Positions 24,022-33,464 are shown, counted from the stretch's first letter. The stretch: 62,939 bases of DNA from Oscillospiraceae bacterium (GCA_021629085.1 JAJXRJ010000010.1:1-62939); one strand, 5' to 3'. The notes: a model not told the origin generated them from the letters alone. A program made the numbers and translations.

Positions 24022-24894
24022 ATGCTACCAAAACAAATCCCATCCCGGTTTTTTTACGCGGCCATCCTGCCCGCGCTCTTGTGCGCGTTTGTGCTCCCAG
24101 GCTGCGGCACGCCTGGCCAGGAGGTGGCAGTGATTGGCGGCGCGGACGGGCCCACAGGCATTTACACAGAGCGGGCCGCCGATCCCGGCATTGCGGAGCT
24201 AAATGCGGCCACTGCCATCCGCACAACCTATGAAACGGAGTTTTTGGGCAGCTACGAGTGCGGCACGGTGGGCTACACCATATTGGGCAAGCAGCCGGAG
24301 GAGGGCGGCGGCATCACGGTGTACGCTGCGGCGACCTTTGGCGGGTACGGCTTTGAAAACGGCATATTTTCGCGGGTTGCGGGAACGGATGTGATTTATG
24401 CGGCCGTGCGTTTTTCCCTTTCGCGCGCGGGCGAATACCTGCTGGATGGCTATGAGGACGCAAGCACCCAGGCGCAGGCGGCAGAAATTTTCCCGCAGTC
24501 GGTGCTGCAGGCGCTTGACACGCCGGAGCACTATCAGGAACTGCTCTTTTCCCAGGAGCTGGAACAGGCGGAGCAGCACTTGCAAAAGATTGGGCGCGAG
24601 GCGGAGGTTGAGCAGGTTTGGGGCAGCGCGTTTGTGCGCGAAGATCCTGTAAAAGACGAAACGGCGGCGCGCCGTTTGCGCGAGGAGTTTGATAAATACC
24701 CCTATTGGACGGGTACGCGCGAATTTGTGGAGGCCGGCACGCGCTATGTGTATGAAAAAATTTGGGAGGGCGGCAGCCCTGCCGGGGACGACATCGCCAT
24801 TTACCGGAAAATAAATCCCAACACCGGCGAAATCATAGAGGCCTACCGGGTGGAAATCACCGGGCCTAACGTCAGCATTGAGCAGGAGACTTAA
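24022..24894 (+). CDS. Lipoprotein with a GGADGPT motif after the lipobox
   Basis: The signal peptide ends in the lipobox LPGC at about residue 32, so the mature protein is membrane-anchored on the outer face. Only eleven residues later comes VIGGADGPTGIY. IGGADGPT is otherwise a hallmark of the beta subunit of sodium-pumping decarboxylases (OadB/GcdB). The rest (about 60-290) is a soluble domain with no family I recognise; about 70 residues of alternating helix include QELLFSQELEQAEQHLQKIG. An aggaggaaaacc ribosome-binding site precedes the ATG. It follows the polytopic membrane gene and ends at a strong terminator. Confidence 0.75.
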   Translation: MLPKQIPSRFFYAAILPALLCAFVLPGCGTPGQEVAVIGGADGPTGIYTERAADPGIAELNAATAIRTTYETEFLGSYECGTVGYTILGKQPEEGGGITVYAAATFGGYGFENGIFSRVAGTDVIYAAVRFSLSRAGEYLLDGYEDASTQAQAAEIFPQSVLQALDTPEHYQELLFSQELEQAEQHLQKIGREAEVEQVWGSAFVREDPVKDETAARRLREEFDKYPYWTGTREFVEAGTRYVYEKIWEGGSPAGDDIAIYRKINPNTGEIIEAYRVEITGPNVSIEQET

Positions 24895-24929
24895 AAAAAG
24901 GACCCTCATCATTTGAGGGCCCTTTTTTT
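24893..24929. terminator. Bidirectional terminator between lipoprotein gene and feoB
   Basis: A stem of AAAAAAAGG-CCCTCA and TGAGGG-CCTTTTTTT with one mismatch and a 4-6 base loop has A and T runs on both sides. It overlaps both stop codons and serves both converging genes. Confidence 0.9.
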
Positions 24930-27057
24930 ATAAGACGAGGCTAAAAAGGGTGTTTACCAAAAAGCAGAGGAGGATGCCAAACGCGGTGGGCAGCAAAAAG
25001 GCAACTGCCGTCCACTTGACGCTTTGCGTCTCCTTTTTGATGGTGAGAAGCGTGGTGGCGCACGGGAAGTGCAGCAGGGAAAACAGCATGACGCAAATGG
25101 CCGTTGTCACCGTCCATCCGTTTTGCAAAAGCACCTGCCCGGTTTGCGCAAGGCTGGAAAGCTCGGTGAGCGTGCCGGTGGAAAGATAGCACATCAAAAG
25201 GATGGGGATGACAATTTCATTGGCGGGGATGCCCAAAATAAACGCCATTAAAATATAGCCGTCCATGCCGATGGCGCGCGCAAACGGGTCTAGGAACTTC
25301 GCGCAGTGGGTGAGGATGGATACGCCGCTTATCTCCACATTGGCCGCAAGGAAGATGACAACGCCCGCCGGCGCGGCAATCATCACCGCGCGCCCCAGCA
25401 CAAACAGCGTGCGGTCAAAGACGGAGCGGTAGATGACCTCCCATATTTTTGGCTTGCGGTAGGGCGGCAGCTCCAGCGCAAAGTGGGACGGCGTGCCCTT
25501 TAACACGGTTTTTGACAGCAGCATGGAGCACAAGAGGGTGAGGAGGATGCCAATGACCATGACCGCCAGTACACACAGCGTAGAAACGGCGTTTTTGGCC
25601 GCGCCTGTTGCAAACGCCCCTGCAAAGATGGAGGAGATGGCAATTAGGGTGGGGAAGCGGCCGTTGCAGGGCACAAAGTTGTTGGTTAAAATGGCGATGA
25701 GCCGCTCCCTGGGGGAGTGGATGATGCGCGCGCCAATGACGCCTGCCGCATTGCAGCCAAACCCCATGCACATGGTGAGGCACTGCTTGCCGTTGGCACA
25801 GCATTTTTTAAAAAAGTTGTCAAGGTTAAACGCAATGCGTGGCAGATAGCCCAGATCCTCCATAAGCGTAAACAGCGGGAAGAAGATGGCCATGGGCGGC
25901 AGCATGACCGACACCACCCACGCAAGCGTGCGGTACATGCCGTCTATGAGCACACTGTGCAGCCACATAGGCGTGTGCAGCAGGGCGAGGAATGCAGAAA
26001 GATAGCCCTCTGCCCACGTAAACAGGCGGGACAGCCACTGGGAGGGATAATTTGCGCCCGCGATGGTAATCCACAAAATAACGCCCAAAAACGCCAGCAT
26101 GATGGGGATGCCAAACAGCTTGGAGGTTAAAATTTTGTCAATTTTCCGGTCGGCGCCCTGGTATGCTTTGCCCCCCGTTTCCACAACCTGGCCTGCAATT
26201 TCTTCCGCGGCCTGCACCAAAGACGCCACAATGCGGTCGCAAAAATTGCCGGGATGGATGCCCAGCTGCGCAAGCTTTTCCTTCTCGGCGCTCACCGTGC
26301 GGCACACATCGGCATTGTCCAGCACGTCGTCGCCCCAATGCCTGGCAATGGAATTGAGAATCCCTTTTTCGCCGTCTAAGAGCTTCAGCGCGACAAACCG
26401 CCTGTTCCTTACGTGGCCGGGAAGTGCGCCGCAAACGGCCTGGACGGCGCTTTCAATGACCTGGTCATATGTAACGGTGTACGCCTTTTGATTGGGATGG
26501 CGGGATAAGGTGTACACCGCTTTTTGCAGGCGGTCCAGCCCGTCGTTTTGCAGTGCGCTGATGGCAACCACCGGCACGTTTAAGATTTTTTCAAGCTTGC
26601 CGGTGTGGATTTTGATTTGCCGCTTTTTTGCCTGGTCCATTAAATTGACGCACACCACCGTGTTTGGGGTGATTTCCAAAATCTGCAAAGCCAGGTTCAG
26701 GTTGCGTTCTAAACAGGTTGCATCCAGCACCACCACGGTGACGTCAGGATTTCCAAAGCACAAAAAGTTTCTTGCAATCTCCTCTTCTACCGAGTCGGAC
26801 ATGAGCGAATAGGTTCCGGGCAGGTCCACCACAAACACGTCCTGGCCTTGATAGGTATATCTGCCCCCGGCGTTGGCCACGGTTTTCCCCGGCCAGTTGC
26901 CGGTGTGCTGCTTTAGCCCGGTCAGCGCGTTAAACACGGTGCTCTTGCCCACGTTGGGGTTCCCGCCCAGGGCGACAACGGTTTCGGTGTCGTATATCTC
27001 AAAGTCAAATTCTTTTTTTAACGTCCCTCTTTGGGTAGAAGAAACGGTTAAGCCCAT
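24928..27057 (-). CDS. feoB: Ferrous iron transporter FeoB
   Basis: This protein of about 709 residues has an N-terminal G domain (G1 GGNPNVGKSTVFNALTG, G3 DLPGTYSL, G4-like NLMD) and a helical spacer. A membrane domain with two Gate regions follows (around CNGRFPTLIA and IPANEIVIPILLM). It imports Fe2+ across the cytoplasmic membrane, controlled by GTP hydrolysis. The ATG at 27057 (MGLTVSS) is chosen over the upstream frame because an aaaggag site is 7 bases before it and family members start here. It follows feoA by 25 bases. Confidence 0.96.
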   Translation of the reverse strand: MGLTVSSTQRGTLKKEFDFEIYDTETVVALGGNPNVGKSTVFNALTGLKQHTGNWPGKTVANAGGRYTYQGQDVFVVDLPGTYSLMSDSVEEEIARNFLCFGNPDVTVVVLDATCLERNLNLALQILEITPNTVVCVNLMDQAKKRQIKIHTGKLEKILNVPVVAISALQNDGLDRLQKAVYTLSRHPNQKAYTVTYDQVIESAVQAVCGALPGHVRNRRFVALKLLDGEKGILNSIARHWGDDVLDNADVCRTVSAEKEKLAQLGIHPGNFCDRIVASLVQAAEEIAGQVVETGGKAYQGADRKIDKILTSKLFGIPIMLAFLGVILWITIAGANYPSQWLSRLFTWAEGYLSAFLALLHTPMWLHSVLIDGMYRTLAWVVSVMLPPMAIFFPLFTLMEDLGYLPRIAFNLDNFFKKCCANGKQCLTMCMGFGCNAAGVIGARIIHSPRERLIAILTNNFVPCNGRFPTLIAISSIFAGAFATGAAKNAVSTLCVLAVMVIGILLTLLCSMLLSKTVLKGTPSHFALELPPYRKPKIWEVIYRSVFDRTLFVLGRAVMIAAPAGVVIFLAANVEISGVSILTHCAKFLDPFARAIGMDGYILMAFILGIPANEIVIPILLMCYLSTGTLTELSSLAQTGQVLLQNGWTVTTAICVMLFSLLHFPCATTLLTIKKETQSVKWTAVAFLLPTAFGILLCFLVNTLFSLVL

Positions 27058-27082
27058 ACGCACACTCCTTTTTCGTTTCGGG

Positions 27083-27304
27083 TCAGCGGATATAAATGCC
27101 CTGTGCATCCTCTTTGCGAAGTGCAATCACCGCGCCCCGGATGAGGTATGCCGTCGGGTCGCCGGACGGGCTTTTCATAAGCGCTTCAATTTTGGTGTTG
27201 GGGATAATGCCCAAATCTAAGATACGGCGCTTCTTTTGGCCGGTAAGCGCAAAATCACAGACGTATGCCTGCCCGCCCAGCGGCAGGCTGGTCAGTTTCT
27301 GCAT
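27083..27304 (-). CDS. feoA: FeoA SH3-like iron transport accessory protein
   Basis: The 73-residue protein has the FeoA core: MQKLTSLPLGGQAYV, then LTGQKKRRILDLGIIPNTKIE, then DPTAYLIRGAVIALRKEDAQGI. FeoA assists FeoB, probably by binding its G domain. The ATG at 27304 is preceded by an aaggaggag ribosome-binding site; the longer frame to 27382 covers the promoter and is not used. It is the first gene of the feoAB operon. Confidence 0.95.
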   Translation of the reverse strand: MQKLTSLPLGGQAYVCDFALTGQKKRRILDLGIIPNTKIEALMKSPSGDPTAYLIRGAVIALRKEDAQGIYIR

Positions 27305-27337
27305 GGTATCTCCTCCTTCTTTCTTTTGCTCCGTATG

Positions 27338-27388
27338 TTGATAGAATGCTTTTACTATCAATATATGCAAACCCCTGTGCAATGTTCA
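27338..27388 (-). promoter_or_regulatory. Promoter and candidate iron operator of feoAB
   Basis: On the minus strand, TGAACA (27383-27388) and TATATT (27360-27365) are separated by 17 bases. Overlapping the end of the -10 and the start region is an inverted repeat, TTGATAG-10 bases-CTATCAA (27338-27361). Its position suits a repressor that blocks initiation, such as a DtxR- or Fur-family iron sensor. The repeat is not a textbook Fur or DtxR box. Confidence 0.5.
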
Positions 27389-27539
27389 CCTGCCTATCTG
27401 GCTTTTCAATTTGGGATTATTTTGGCGGATTTAAGAGGAAAATGCTGTAAATTTATAGAACTAAACCAACAGGGATGGTATTTTATCGGTTTTTACTTGT
27501 ATTTTACGCGGAACGCTGGTAGTTTTATGGAAAATAGTA

Positions 27540-27545
27540 TATAAT
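27540..27545 (+). promoter_or_regulatory. -10 box of the glg operon promoter
   Basis: A perfect TATAAT lies 37 bases before the glgB ATG. The -35 region 17 bases upstream (TGGTAG) is poor, which may mean an activator is needed. The 277-base spacer between feoA and glgB otherwise shows only AT-rich sequence. Confidence 0.5.
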
Positions 27546-27581
27546 ATCCCTATACCTATTTCTACGATTGGGGGCATCAAA

Positions 27582-29606
27582 ATGGCAAAGGAAAAAGTGG
27601 GCAGCGCCAGGTTCGCCAAACCGGCAGAGGCTGCGGCAGCCACCAAAACAGCCAGGCAGAGGAAAACCGCCCGGCGCCGGGCGGCAAAAAAGAGCGAAAT
27701 TACAAAAGAAACCTTTTACGAGCAGTTTGGAAAGGGGACGTGCGACAAGGCATACCAATATCTGGGCTGCCATGCGCATGCATCCGACGGCAAGGCGGGA
27801 TATGTGTTCCGCGTTTGGGCGCCCAATGCAAAAAACGTGTGGGTGTCGGGCGATTTTAACGCGTGGAGCAAGGATGCTGCGCCCATGCACCCGGTGCAGG
27901 ACGGCGTGTGGGAATGCTTTTTGGAAACCGCAAAGGAGTACGATGCGTATAAGTACTACATAGAGCGGGCAGACGGTTCGTTTGTGTATAAAACCGACCC
28001 CTATGTGTACTACACTGAAACCCTGCCCGGCAATGCCGGCCGGGTGTATGATTTGGACGGGTTTTCGTGGAACGACGGCAGTTACCGCCGCGCAAAGGCG
28101 GGCAAAAAGTTTTTAAACAAGCCGGTAAATATTTACGAAGTGCATATGGGCTCGTGGAGGCGGCATGAGGACGGCAGCTATCTAAGCTACCGGGAAATGG
28201 CCGAGCAGCTCATCCCCTATGTCAAAAAGATGGGGTTTACCCACATTGAGCTCATGCCCATTTCTGAGTACCCGTTCGACCCCTCGTGGGGCTATCAGGT
28301 GACGGGGTATTATGCGGCTACGTCGCGCTACGGCGAGCCAAAGGATTTTATGAAGTTTGTAGACGACTGCCACAGGGCGGGCATCGGCGTCATTTTAGAC
28401 TGGGTGGGCGCGCATTTCCCCAAGGACGAAAATGGGCTGTATGAGTTTGACGGCGGGTTTTGCTATGAATCGGCCAACCCCTTAAACAACGAGCATCCGG
28501 AGTGGAACACACGCATTTTTGACTATGACAAGGGCGAAGTGGTGTCGTTCCTTATGTCCAACGCGGTGTTCTGGATGGACAAATTCCACATTGACGGCCT
28601 GCGGGTGGACGCGGTGGCCTCCATGATTTATTTGGACTACGGCAAAAAAAGCGGGGAGTGGACGCCCAACGAATTTGGCGAAAATATCAACATGGGCGCG
28701 GTGGCATTTTTAAGAAAGCTCAACGAGGCGGTGTTTTTGGAGAGCAAGTCGGCGCTTATGATTGCGGAGGAATCCACGGCCTTCCCCATGGTCACCAAGC
28801 CCGGGTATGACGGCGGGCTGGGCTTTAACTTAAAGTGGAACATGGGCTGGATGAACGACATGCTCGAATATATGTCCTTAGACCCGCTGTTCCGGCGCGA
28901 CCATCACAGAAATATCACGTTTTCGCTCACCTATGCGTTTTCGGAAAACTTTGTGCTCCCCCTTTCCCACGACGAGGTGGTGCACGGCAAACGCTCCATG
29001 ATTGAAAAAATGCCGGGCGAGTATGACGACAAGTTTAACAACCTCCGGGCGTTTTACGGATATATGATGGCGCATCCCGGCAAAAAACTGCTGTTTATGG
29101 GCAATGAATTTGCACAGTTCCGCGAGTGGGATTTTGCAAACGAACTGGACTGGCAGCTGTTGGATTTTGAGAAGCATGCGAAGATGCAGGCGTTTGTGCG
29201 CGATTTGAACAGGTTTTATTTGACGCACACGCCGTTTTGGAACAACGACGCGGACTGGAACGGGTTTAAGTGGATTTCGTGCGACGACTATCAGCAGAGC
29301 ATCATTGCGTTCCGGCGCATTGACAAAGCCGGCAACGAGATTATCTGCGTGTCCAACTTCTGCCCCGTCGAACGGCAGAATTACCGCATCGGCGTGCCCG
29401 CGCCGGGCAAGTACAAGGTGGTTTTTAACAGTGACAGCAAAAAATACGGCGGTACGGGCACGCGGCTTTTGCCCGTCACCAGCGAGCGGTGTGCCATGCA
29501 TGGGTTTTCTGACAGCGTGCGCCTCACCATTGCGCCCATGTCCACCGTGTATTACGAGATAGAAAATAAGGCCGCAAACCGCAAAAAAACGCCAAAAAAT
29601 CAATAG
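27582..29606 (+). CDS. glgB: 1,4-alpha-glucan branching enzyme GlgB (GH13)
   Basis: This 674-residue enzyme introduces alpha-1,6 branches into glycogen. A basic Ala/Lys-rich N-terminal leader (about 1-45) is followed by a CBM48 domain (VFRVWAPNAKNVWVSGDFNAW), the GH13 barrel and a C-terminal beta domain. Catalytic residues are D343 in GLRVDAVAS (nucleophile), E396 in IAEESTAFP and the aspartate in LSHDEVVHG. The basic leader is unusual and low-complexity. Only a weak gggggc precedes the ATG. First gene of the glycogen operon. Confidence 0.95.
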   Translation: MAKEKVGSARFAKPAEAAAATKTARQRKTARRRAAKKSEITKETFYEQFGKGTCDKAYQYLGCHAHASDGKAGYVFRVWAPNAKNVWVSGDFNAWSKDAAPMHPVQDGVWECFLETAKEYDAYKYYIERADGSFVYKTDPYVYYTETLPGNAGRVYDLDGFSWNDGSYRRAKAGKKFLNKPVNIYEVHMGSWRRHEDGSYLSYREMAEQLIPYVKKMGFTHIELMPISEYPFDPSWGYQVTGYYAATSRYGEPKDFMKFVDDCHRAGIGVILDWVGAHFPKDENGLYEFDGGFCYESANPLNNEHPEWNTRIFDYDKGEVVSFLMSNAVFWMDKFHIDGLRVDAVASMIYLDYGKKSGEWTPNEFGENINMGAVAFLRKLNEAVFLESKSALMIAEESTAFPMVTKPGYDGGLGFNLKWNMGWMNDMLEYMSLDPLFRRDHHRNITFSLTYAFSENFVLPLSHDEVVHGKRSMIEKMPGEYDDKFNNLRAFYGYMMAHPGKKLLFMGNEFAQFREWDFANELDWQLLDFEKHAKMQAFVRDLNRFYLTHTPFWNNDADWNGFKWISCDDYQQSIIAFRRIDKAGNEIICVSNFCPVERQNYRIGVPAPGKYKVVFNSDSKKYGGTGTRLLPVTSERCAMHGFSDSVRLTIAPMSTVYYEIENKAANRKKTPKNQ

Positions 29607-29621
29607 ACGTGAGGTGGTAAC

Positions 29622-30812
29622 ATGCTCGAACGGAGAAAAGAATGTATTGCAATGCTTTTGGCAGGCGGGCAGGGCAGCCGGTTAAAGGTGCTCACCGAAA
29701 ACACTGCAAAGCCTGCTGTGCCGTTTGGCGGGAAATACCGGATTATCGACTTCCCCCTTTCCAACTGCGTCAACTCTGGAATCGACACTGTGGGCATTTT
29801 GACCCAATACCAGCCGCTGGAGCTCAACAACTATATTGGCAACGGCCGGCCCTGGGGCTTAAACCGCAACTTTGGCGGCGCGCACATCCTGCCGCCCTAT
29901 TCCAAAAATAAAAAGACCGAATGGTACAAGGGCACTGCCAACGCCATTTATCAAAACATCCATTTTATCAATCTTTACAACCCGGAATATGTGGTCATTT
30001 TGTCGGGCGACCACATCTATAAAATGGACTATGCAAAAATGCTGGACTACCACAAGGAAAAAGAGGCAGAGTGCACCATTGCGGTCATCAACGTGCCCAT
30101 GAAGGAGGCGTCGCGGTTTGGCATTATGAGCACGGACGCGGACGGCAGGATTTTCAAATTTGAAGAAAAACCCAAAAAGCCAGACAGCACCAAGGCCTCT
30201 ATGGGCGTTTATATTTTTAACTGGAAGGTGTTAAAGGAATACCTGGTTGCAGACGAGGACGACCCAAAATCGTCCAACGACTTTGGCAAGGACATCATCC
30301 CCAAGCTGCTTTTGGACGGCCGCCGGCTGTTTGCCTATTCGTTTGAGGGGTATTGGAAGGACGTGGGCACCATTGCGAGCCTCTGGGAGGCCAACATGGA
30401 TCTTTTAGACCCAAACAGCAGCCTCAATTTAAAGGACGACAAAAAGAAGATCTACGCGCGCAACTATGCCCAGCCGCCCAGCCTTATCACCAAAAATGCC
30501 GATGTGGTAAACTCCTACATAGCCGAGGGCTGTGTGGTGAAGGGCATGGTGAAAAACAGCATCATTTTTACCGGCTGCGTCATTGACGAATTTGCGGATA
30601 TCTCGGACAGCGTCGTGATGCCAAATACCCATATCCTATCGGGCGCTGAGGTGAAATACGCCATTATCGGCGAGGAAGTGACCATCAACAAGCGGGCGCG
30701 CATTGGCGGCAACCCGGCTGACTATGAGGAAAAGGAATGGGACATCGCCGTGGTGGGGAAGGGCAACGTGATAGACGCCGGACAGACGGTTAAGCCCAAA
30801 GAAATTATTTAA
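29622..30812 (+). CDS. glgC: Glucose-1-phosphate adenylyltransferase GlgC
   Basis: This 396-residue enzyme makes ADP-glucose from glucose-1-phosphate and ATP, the committed step of glycogen synthesis. The nucleotidyltransferase domain opens with LAGGQGSRLKVLTENTAKPAVPFGGKYRIIDF, contains the SGDHIYKMDY motif and is followed by a C-terminal left-handed beta-helix. It lies 15 bases after glgB, with a gaggtgg ribosome-binding site. In Firmicutes GlgC pairs with GlgD, encoded next. Confidence 0.96.
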   Translation: MLERRKECIAMLLAGGQGSRLKVLTENTAKPAVPFGGKYRIIDFPLSNCVNSGIDTVGILTQYQPLELNNYIGNGRPWGLNRNFGGAHILPPYSKNKKTEWYKGTANAIYQNIHFINLYNPEYVVILSGDHIYKMDYAKMLDYHKEKEAECTIAVINVPMKEASRFGIMSTDADGRIFKFEEKPKKPDSTKASMGVYIFNWKVLKEYLVADEDDPKSSNDFGKDIIPKLLLDGRRLFAYSFEGYWKDVGTIASLWEANMDLLDPNSSLNLKDDKKKIYARNYAQPPSLITKNADVVNSYIAEGCVVKGMVKNSIIFTGCVIDEFADISDSVVMPNTHILSGAEVKYAIIGEEVTINKRARIGGNPADYEEKEWDIAVVGKGNVIDAGQTVKPKEII

Positions 30813-30839
30813 AAAGCCACAGGAGGTTGAGTGCACACG

Positions 30840-31952
30840 ATGAAAATGGCTGGAATTATTTTTTCCAATATCTATGACAACACCATGGGCGAGCTCACAA
30901 AACACAGGACCATGGCCTCGGTCCCCTTTGGGGGCCGCTACCGCCAAATCGACTTTGTGCTTTCCAATATGGTCAATTCCAACATCACCACGGTGGGCGT
31001 GATTACCAAATACCACTACCAGTCGCTGATGGACCATTTGTCGTCCCGCAGCGAGTGGGATTTAAACCGCAAAAACGGCGGGCTGTTCATCCTGCCGCCG
31101 TTTGTTAACGGGCAGACAGAGGTGTACCGCGGCAAGATCGAGGCGCTCTACGGCGCGCTCAGCTTTTTAAAAAAGAGCGAGCCGGAATATGTGCTTATGG
31201 CAGATTCTACCAACATCTGCAACATTGACTATGAGGATGTGCTAGAATCGCACATCAAATCGGGCGCCGAGGTGACGGTGGTGGCAAACCGTGCGCCCGA
31301 GCTTTCCGGCGAGGAAAAGGCGCTGGTGCTCTCGTTAAAGGACGGCAAGGTGTCCGACCTTATGGTGGACTGCCTGCCGCACCCGGACGACCTTTCGGGC
31401 ATGGGCATGTTCCTTGTAAAAAAGGACATCCTCATAAACATGGTGGTGGACGCTGTGGCGCACGGGCGGTATCACTTTGAAAAGGACTATTTGCAGCGGC
31501 GGTTTAACCGCGGCGATATTTTGATCAACGTGTATGAATTTAAGGGGATTGTGCTGCGAAACGACAGCATTGCGTCCTACTTCCAGAACAACTTCCGCCT
31601 GATGGACCAGACGGTGCGGGACAACATCTTTTGCCCTGAATCGCCCATTTACACCAAGGTGCGCGACGAGGCGCCCACCTATTACGGCGAGCACGCGGTG
31701 GTGGACGACTGCTTAGTGGCGGACGGGTGCAGCATCCGCGGGCGGGTGGAAAACTGCGTGCTGTTCCGCGACGTGACCATTGGCGAGGGGTCGTATGTGA
31801 AAAACTCCATCATTATGCAGGGGTCGGACATTGGCAGGGACTGCGCCATTGAATACGTCATTATGGACAAGGACGTGGTGATTTCGGGCAACCGCACGCT
31901 GGTGGGCGCCCCGACCTCCCCGCTTATTATTTCCAAGGGCGAATCCATCTAA
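30840..31952 (+). CDS. glgD: GlgD, regulatory partner of ADP-glucose pyrophosphorylase
   Basis: This protein of about 370 residues is a GlgC paralogue that forms a heteromer with it in Firmicutes. The N-terminus MKMAGIIFSNIYDNTMGELT has lost the GGxGxRL nucleotide-binding loop of GlgC, as is typical for GlgD. The RQIDFVLSNMVNS, DSTNICNIDYEDV and C-terminal beta-helix segments are retained. The ATG at 30840 is preferred because homologues start MKxMGIIFSN. A GTG at 30831 is closer to the aggagg site; the spacing to the ATG, 13 bases, is long. Confidence 0.93.
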   Translation: MKMAGIIFSNIYDNTMGELTKHRTMASVPFGGRYRQIDFVLSNMVNSNITTVGVITKYHYQSLMDHLSSRSEWDLNRKNGGLFILPPFVNGQTEVYRGKIEALYGALSFLKKSEPEYVLMADSTNICNIDYEDVLESHIKSGAEVTVVANRAPELSGEEKALVLSLKDGKVSDLMVDCLPHPDDLSGMGMFLVKKDILINMVVDAVAHGRYHFEKDYLQRRFNRGDILINVYEFKGIVLRNDSIASYFQNNFRLMDQTVRDNIFCPESPIYTKVRDEAPTYYGEHAVVDDCLVADGCSIRGRVENCVLFRDVTIGEGSYVKNSIIMQGSDIGRDCAIEYVIMDKDVVISGNRTLVGAPTSPLIISKGESI

Positions 31953-32024
31953 ATGGGGCGCACCCCGCCCCTTTGGGACAAGCCTGTTTTTATGAAGAAC
32001 TGCGTTTTTTAAAAGGAGGGCCAT

Positions 32025-33449
32025 ATGAAGATTTTATTTGCCGCATCTGAAGCGGCGCCGTTTGTTAAATCTGGGGGGCTGGGCGACGTGGCGTACGCGC
32101 TGCCGCAGCAGCTTAAAAAGGACGGGCACGACGTGCGGGTGGTAATCCCCTATTACCAGTCCATAAAGCATAACCCCGCATTTTCCGACGTGGAATTTCT
32201 CACAAGCTTTGGCATGGACCTTGCCTGGCGCAGGCAGCATGTGGGCGTGTTCCGCGCAACCGCGGGGGATGTGACCTACTATCTGATTGACAACGAATAC
32301 TACTTTGCGCGCAACTCCTGCTACGGCTTTTACGACGACGGCGAGCGGTTCGCCTATTTTTCCAAGGCCATTTTGGAGATGCTTTTGCACATCGACTTTT
32401 TCCCGGATGTGCTGCATCTAAACGACTGGCAGACCGCGCTCTCTCCCGCCTTTTTGCACGCGCATTTTTGGCAAATCGACCGTTTTCGCGGTATCAAAAC
32501 CATATTTACCATTCATAACATAGAATATCAGGGCAAGGTTGCAAACGAGTTTTTGAGCTTTGTGATGGGCGTGGATGAGAGCATGCGCCCTGTGATGACC
32601 TATGACGACTGCATCAACTTTATGAAAAGCGCGATTGTGCTGTGCGACAGGGTCACCACTGTTTCTGAAACCTATTCGTATGAGATCCGGTACGCCTATT
32701 TTTCGCACGGCCTTGACCCCATTTTAAAGCAGTATGAATATAAGCTTTCAGGCATTGTAAACGGCATTGACACCGATTTGTTTAACCCGGAGCACGACAG
32801 GCAGATTTTTGTGCCCTACAAACACGGCGAAATCCAAAAGAAGCGGAAAAACAAGCGGGCGCTGCAGGAGGAGCTGCATTTAGAGGTCAATGACGACATC
32901 CCCATGGTGGCCATGATTTCCCGCCTGGTTTCGCACAAAGGGCTGGATTTGGTGGAATATGTGACAAACGAGCTGATGGGCATGCACATGCAGCTTGTGG
33001 TGCTGGGCACGGGCGATCGGCGCTATGAGGATCTGTTCCGGTATATGGCGTATTCCTGCCCGGGGAAAATTTCGGCCAACATCAGGTTTGACAGTGTGCT
33101 GGCAAGCAAAATTTACGCCGGCGCCGACCTCTTTTTGATGCCGTCCAAAAGCGAGCCGTGCGGGCTTTCCCAGCTCATTGCCATGCGCTACGGCACCATC
33201 CCCATTGTGCGCGAAACGGGCGGGCTGTGCGACACCGTGCCGCCCATCAACACCGAGACCTTAGAGGGCCGCGGCTTTACCTTTAAGGGCTACAACGCCC
33301 ACGACATGCTGGGGGCGATTGAGCGCGCCATTGCCTTTTACTATGACAAAGAAAAATATCCCATTGCGGTGGACAACATCATGCAGTATAATAGCAGTTG
33401 GGAGGGGCCGGCAAAGCAATACGCCGACCTTTACCAAAGCGTACTGTAA
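32025..33449 (+). CDS. glgA: Glycogen synthase GlgA (GT5)
   Basis: This 474-residue GT-B enzyme transfers glucose from ADP-glucose onto glycogen. It has the N-terminal KxGGL motif (EAAPFVKSGGLGDV) and the C-terminal donor-site sequence SKSEPCGLSQLIAMRYGTIPIVRETGGL. It carries a strong aaaaggaggg ribosome-binding site. A GC hairpin (31955-31971) in the spacer after glgD lacks a T-run and is probably not a terminator. Confidence 0.96.
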   Translation: MKILFAASEAAPFVKSGGLGDVAYALPQQLKKDGHDVRVVIPYYQSIKHNPAFSDVEFLTSFGMDLAWRRQHVGVFRATAGDVTYYLIDNEYYFARNSCYGFYDDGERFAYFSKAILEMLLHIDFFPDVLHLNDWQTALSPAFLHAHFWQIDRFRGIKTIFTIHNIEYQGKVANEFLSFVMGVDESMRPVMTYDDCINFMKSAIVLCDRVTTVSETYSYEIRYAYFSHGLDPILKQYEYKLSGIVNGIDTDLFNPEHDRQIFVPYKHGEIQKKRKNKRALQEELHLEVNDDIPMVAMISRLVSHKGLDLVEYVTNELMGMHMQLVVLGTGDRRYEDLFRYMAYSCPGKISANIRFDSVLASKIYAGADLFLMPSKSEPCGLSQLIAMRYGTIPIVRETGGLCDTVPPINTETLEGRGFTFKGYNAHDMLGAIERAIAFYYDKEKYPIAVDNIMQYNSSWEGPAKQYADLYQSVL

Positions 33450-33464
33450 AAAAGGAGCGGACCT

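Noticed and set aside
24129..24170. Assigning the GGADGPT lipoprotein as an oxaloacetate decarboxylase beta subunit
   Set aside because: Only the short motif matches; the protein is a lipidated soluble protein of 290 residues without the multi-helix membrane domain.
31955..31971. GC hairpin between glgD and glgA as a terminator
   Set aside because: It is not followed by a T-run and the glg genes are clearly one operon.
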